The notes under the pieces are model-generated. The model saw only the letters and a program-made list of their open reading frames with translations. It had not been told where the DNA came from and made no database searches. Of a stretch of 6,639 bases of DNA, positions 5,345 through 6,639 are shown piece after piece. Source of the DNA: Tissierellaceae bacterium (GTDB lineage: Bacteria > Bacillota > Clostridia > Tissierellales > Tissierellaceae). Location: contig JARICQ010000159.1 in NCBI GenBank assembly GCA_029264075.1, positions 1 to 6,639 of the forward strand. Direction: 5' to 3'. Made by a program: the position numbers and the translations under genes. How positions within the stretch are numbered: the first letter of the stretch is position 1; each line of letters begins with the position of its first letter.

Positions 5345-6622
5345 TTATATGTTTGAACTTATCTCTACTTCTACCTCGCGATTTGAAATAAATTGAAAGA
5401 ATATCCTCTGTATATCAGTTTCTTCGTAGGGCGAGGTAAAGGTAATTACCAGATTGTCGCCATAGGAGCAAAATGTTATCTTGGGTGTTTTGGCGCTCAC
5501 ACAGATGCTAAACTGTTTTATATACTTTTCAAATTCTTCATGGGTTTTTATTCTTCCGATATTTGATATAGAGGAGCTTATCTTTCTATCATTTAACTTA
5601 TCTGCTATTTTCATGAAAAAATCCTTTAAGACAAGTGGAACTACCCTAGCTACTGGATTGTTTTCAAGTTTCATAAATCTTGCAAGCTTTCTCTGTATGC
5701 TCTCTTCTTCCAGGTTTTTCTTAAATTTCTCATCTACATAAGTCACTATATCTTTAAACTTGTCGCTCTTCTTTGAAAAGTCATAGCTTATATTCATAGT
5801 AGTAAAGAAATTCCTGGCTGTAGCAGAGTTGTAGTAGCCTCTTAGATTGATAGGTACAGAAAGAGTTACTGGTTTTCTTCTTTTTTTAATGGGCATATCC
5901 ATATAAATTGAATAGAGAAGAAGTGAAGTCAAAAAAACTGTCAGACTTGTCTCGTATTCTCTAGAAATATTTAATATACTCTTTACAGACATAGCCCCTT
6001 CTATTACATTCATCCTATTTGAGTCTAGCCTCTTTCCACGTATCATGTAGGCTGCCTTGCTTTTTTCTTTTTTCCGATTTTTACTGCCCGCATTGGGTAG
6101 GTAGTTTTTCCCAAAGCTATCGTCCATCTTTTGGCTGATAGATGCACTGTGTTCTATACTTGGTATCTCTTCTCCGAATTCATCTTTGTAATTGTATTTT
6201 ATATAATAAAAGATCAATGTCTCTAAAAACCATATGGCACCTGCACCGTCCGAAAGAGCATGGAATAGTTCAAAATTGATTCTCTTTTTATAGTAGGATA
6301 CCCTAAATAAGAGATTTCTTCTGCCTTCTATATATATCGGGGCACAAGGTTCTGTGCTTTCAAGCTCCACCTCTGGTTTGATATTGCTGATTTCGAAATA
6401 ATACCAAAAGAAACCCCTCCTGAGTACAGAGTGGTAGATGGGAAAACTCTCAAGTGTTATATCTAGGGCTCTTTGAAGGGGTATTGGGTCTATATCCTCA
6501 TATAGCTCTGCGGATATCCTATAGACCTTGGTATCCTTGCTACTTACAGTTGCTGGAAAGATCTTTGAAGCATTGTCAAGTCTCTTCCATTCTACTTGAT
6601 CTTTTTTTTCTTTAGCTTTCAT
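5345..6622 (-). CDS. Condensation-domain-like acyltransferase (COG4908 / alcohol acetyltransferase type)
   Basis: This 425-residue protein belongs to the chloramphenicol acetyltransferase-like/condensation superfamily. That group includes NRPS condensation domains, wax-ester synthases and alcohol acetyltransferases, which move an acyl group from a CoA or carrier thioester onto an alcohol or amine. The catalytic motif HxxxDG is present as HALSDG (His121, Asp125, Gly126). The second half carries SVPINLRGYY (255-264) followed by ARNFF, and SSISNIGRI (350-358), equivalents of the conserved VPxNLR and SNxG stretches. The fold appears complete and stands alone, with no carrier-protein or adenylation domain in view. 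No signal peptide or membrane helix is seen, so it should be cytoplasmic, perhaps held at the membrane by its neighbours. The ATG follows AAAGGTGAT at 6626-6634. It is the first gene of the unit within the window, and its promoter or an upstream gene lies beyond 6639. Donor and acceptor cannot be predicted. Confidence 0.85.
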   Translation of the reverse strand: MKAKEKKDQVEWKRLDNASKIFPATVSSKDTKVYRISAELYEDIDPIPLQRALDITLESFPIYHSVLRRGFFWYYFEISNIKPEVELESTEPCAPIYIEGRRNLLFRVSYYKKRINFELFHALSDGAGAIWFLETLIFYYIKYNYKDEFGEEIPSIEHSASISQKMDDSFGKNYLPNAGSKNRKKEKSKAAYMIRGKRLDSNRMNVIEGAMSVKSILNISREYETSLTVFLTSLLLYSIYMDMPIKKRRKPVTLSVPINLRGYYNSATARNFFTTMNISYDFSKKSDKFKDIVTYVDEKFKKNLEEESIQRKLARFMKLENNPVARVVPLVLKDFFMKIADKLNDRKISSSISNIGRIKTHEEFEKYIKQFSICVSAKTPKITFCSYGDNLVITFTSPYEETDIQRIFFQFISNREVEVEISSNI

Positions 6623-6639
6623 GTCATCACCTTTATTCC

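Noticed and set aside
6551..6564. AAAGATCTTT palindrome within the acyltransferase gene
   Set aside because: It is a short palindrome inside coding sequence, expected by chance in AT-rich DNA, with no promoter or other site beside it.

Overview
The window looks like chromosomal DNA from a low-GC, Gram-positive anaerobe of the Clostridia/Tissierellia type. It is AT-rich, has strong Shine-Dalgarno sequences of the GGAGG kind, carries a lipoprotein-anchored solute-binding protein, and its gene families are common in Firmicutes. The genus cannot be fixed from the sequence alone. Every gene I can support lies on the minus strand, in two consecutive transcription units, so the window reads most naturally from its right end to its left end.

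Right unit (6622 down to 4001): three tightly spaced genes. They encode a condensation-domain-like acyltransferase (COG4908/alcohol acetyltransferase type, HxxxDG motif), a zinc-ribbon plus six-helix membrane protein of the DUF6320 type, and a TraX-family polytopic membrane protein. The gaps are 13 and 17 bases. The unit ends in a strong hairpin terminator that starts on the last base of the traX-like stop codon. Its promoter lies beyond the right edge. The set suggests an acyl-transfer module working at or in the membrane; the substrate is unknown.

Spacer (3819-4000): read in the direction of transcription, this holds the terminator, a short GC-rich hairpin (GGGACA/TGTCCC), a near-ideal sigma-A promoter (TTGACA, 18-base spacer, TATAAT with an extended TG) and a perfect 16-base palindrome just after the expected start of transcription. 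The palindrome is the obvious operator for the LacI-family regulator encoded next.

Left unit (3818 down to beyond base 1): LacI-family repressor, double-domain sugar ABC ATPase (MglA/RbsA type), RbsC-type sugar permease, and the first 92 codons of a lipoprotein sugar-binding protein cut by the window edge. This is a complete carbohydrate-uptake system of the CUT2 type with its regulator as first gene, most simply a self-repressing, inducer-released operon. No catabolic enzyme is visible, so the sugar cannot be named.

The most interesting points are the acyltransferase-DUF6320-TraX cassette, and a LacI regulator whose hinge helix departs from the norm (Ile-Phe where Leu-Arg/Ala is expected) next to a candidate operator that lacks the usual central CpG.
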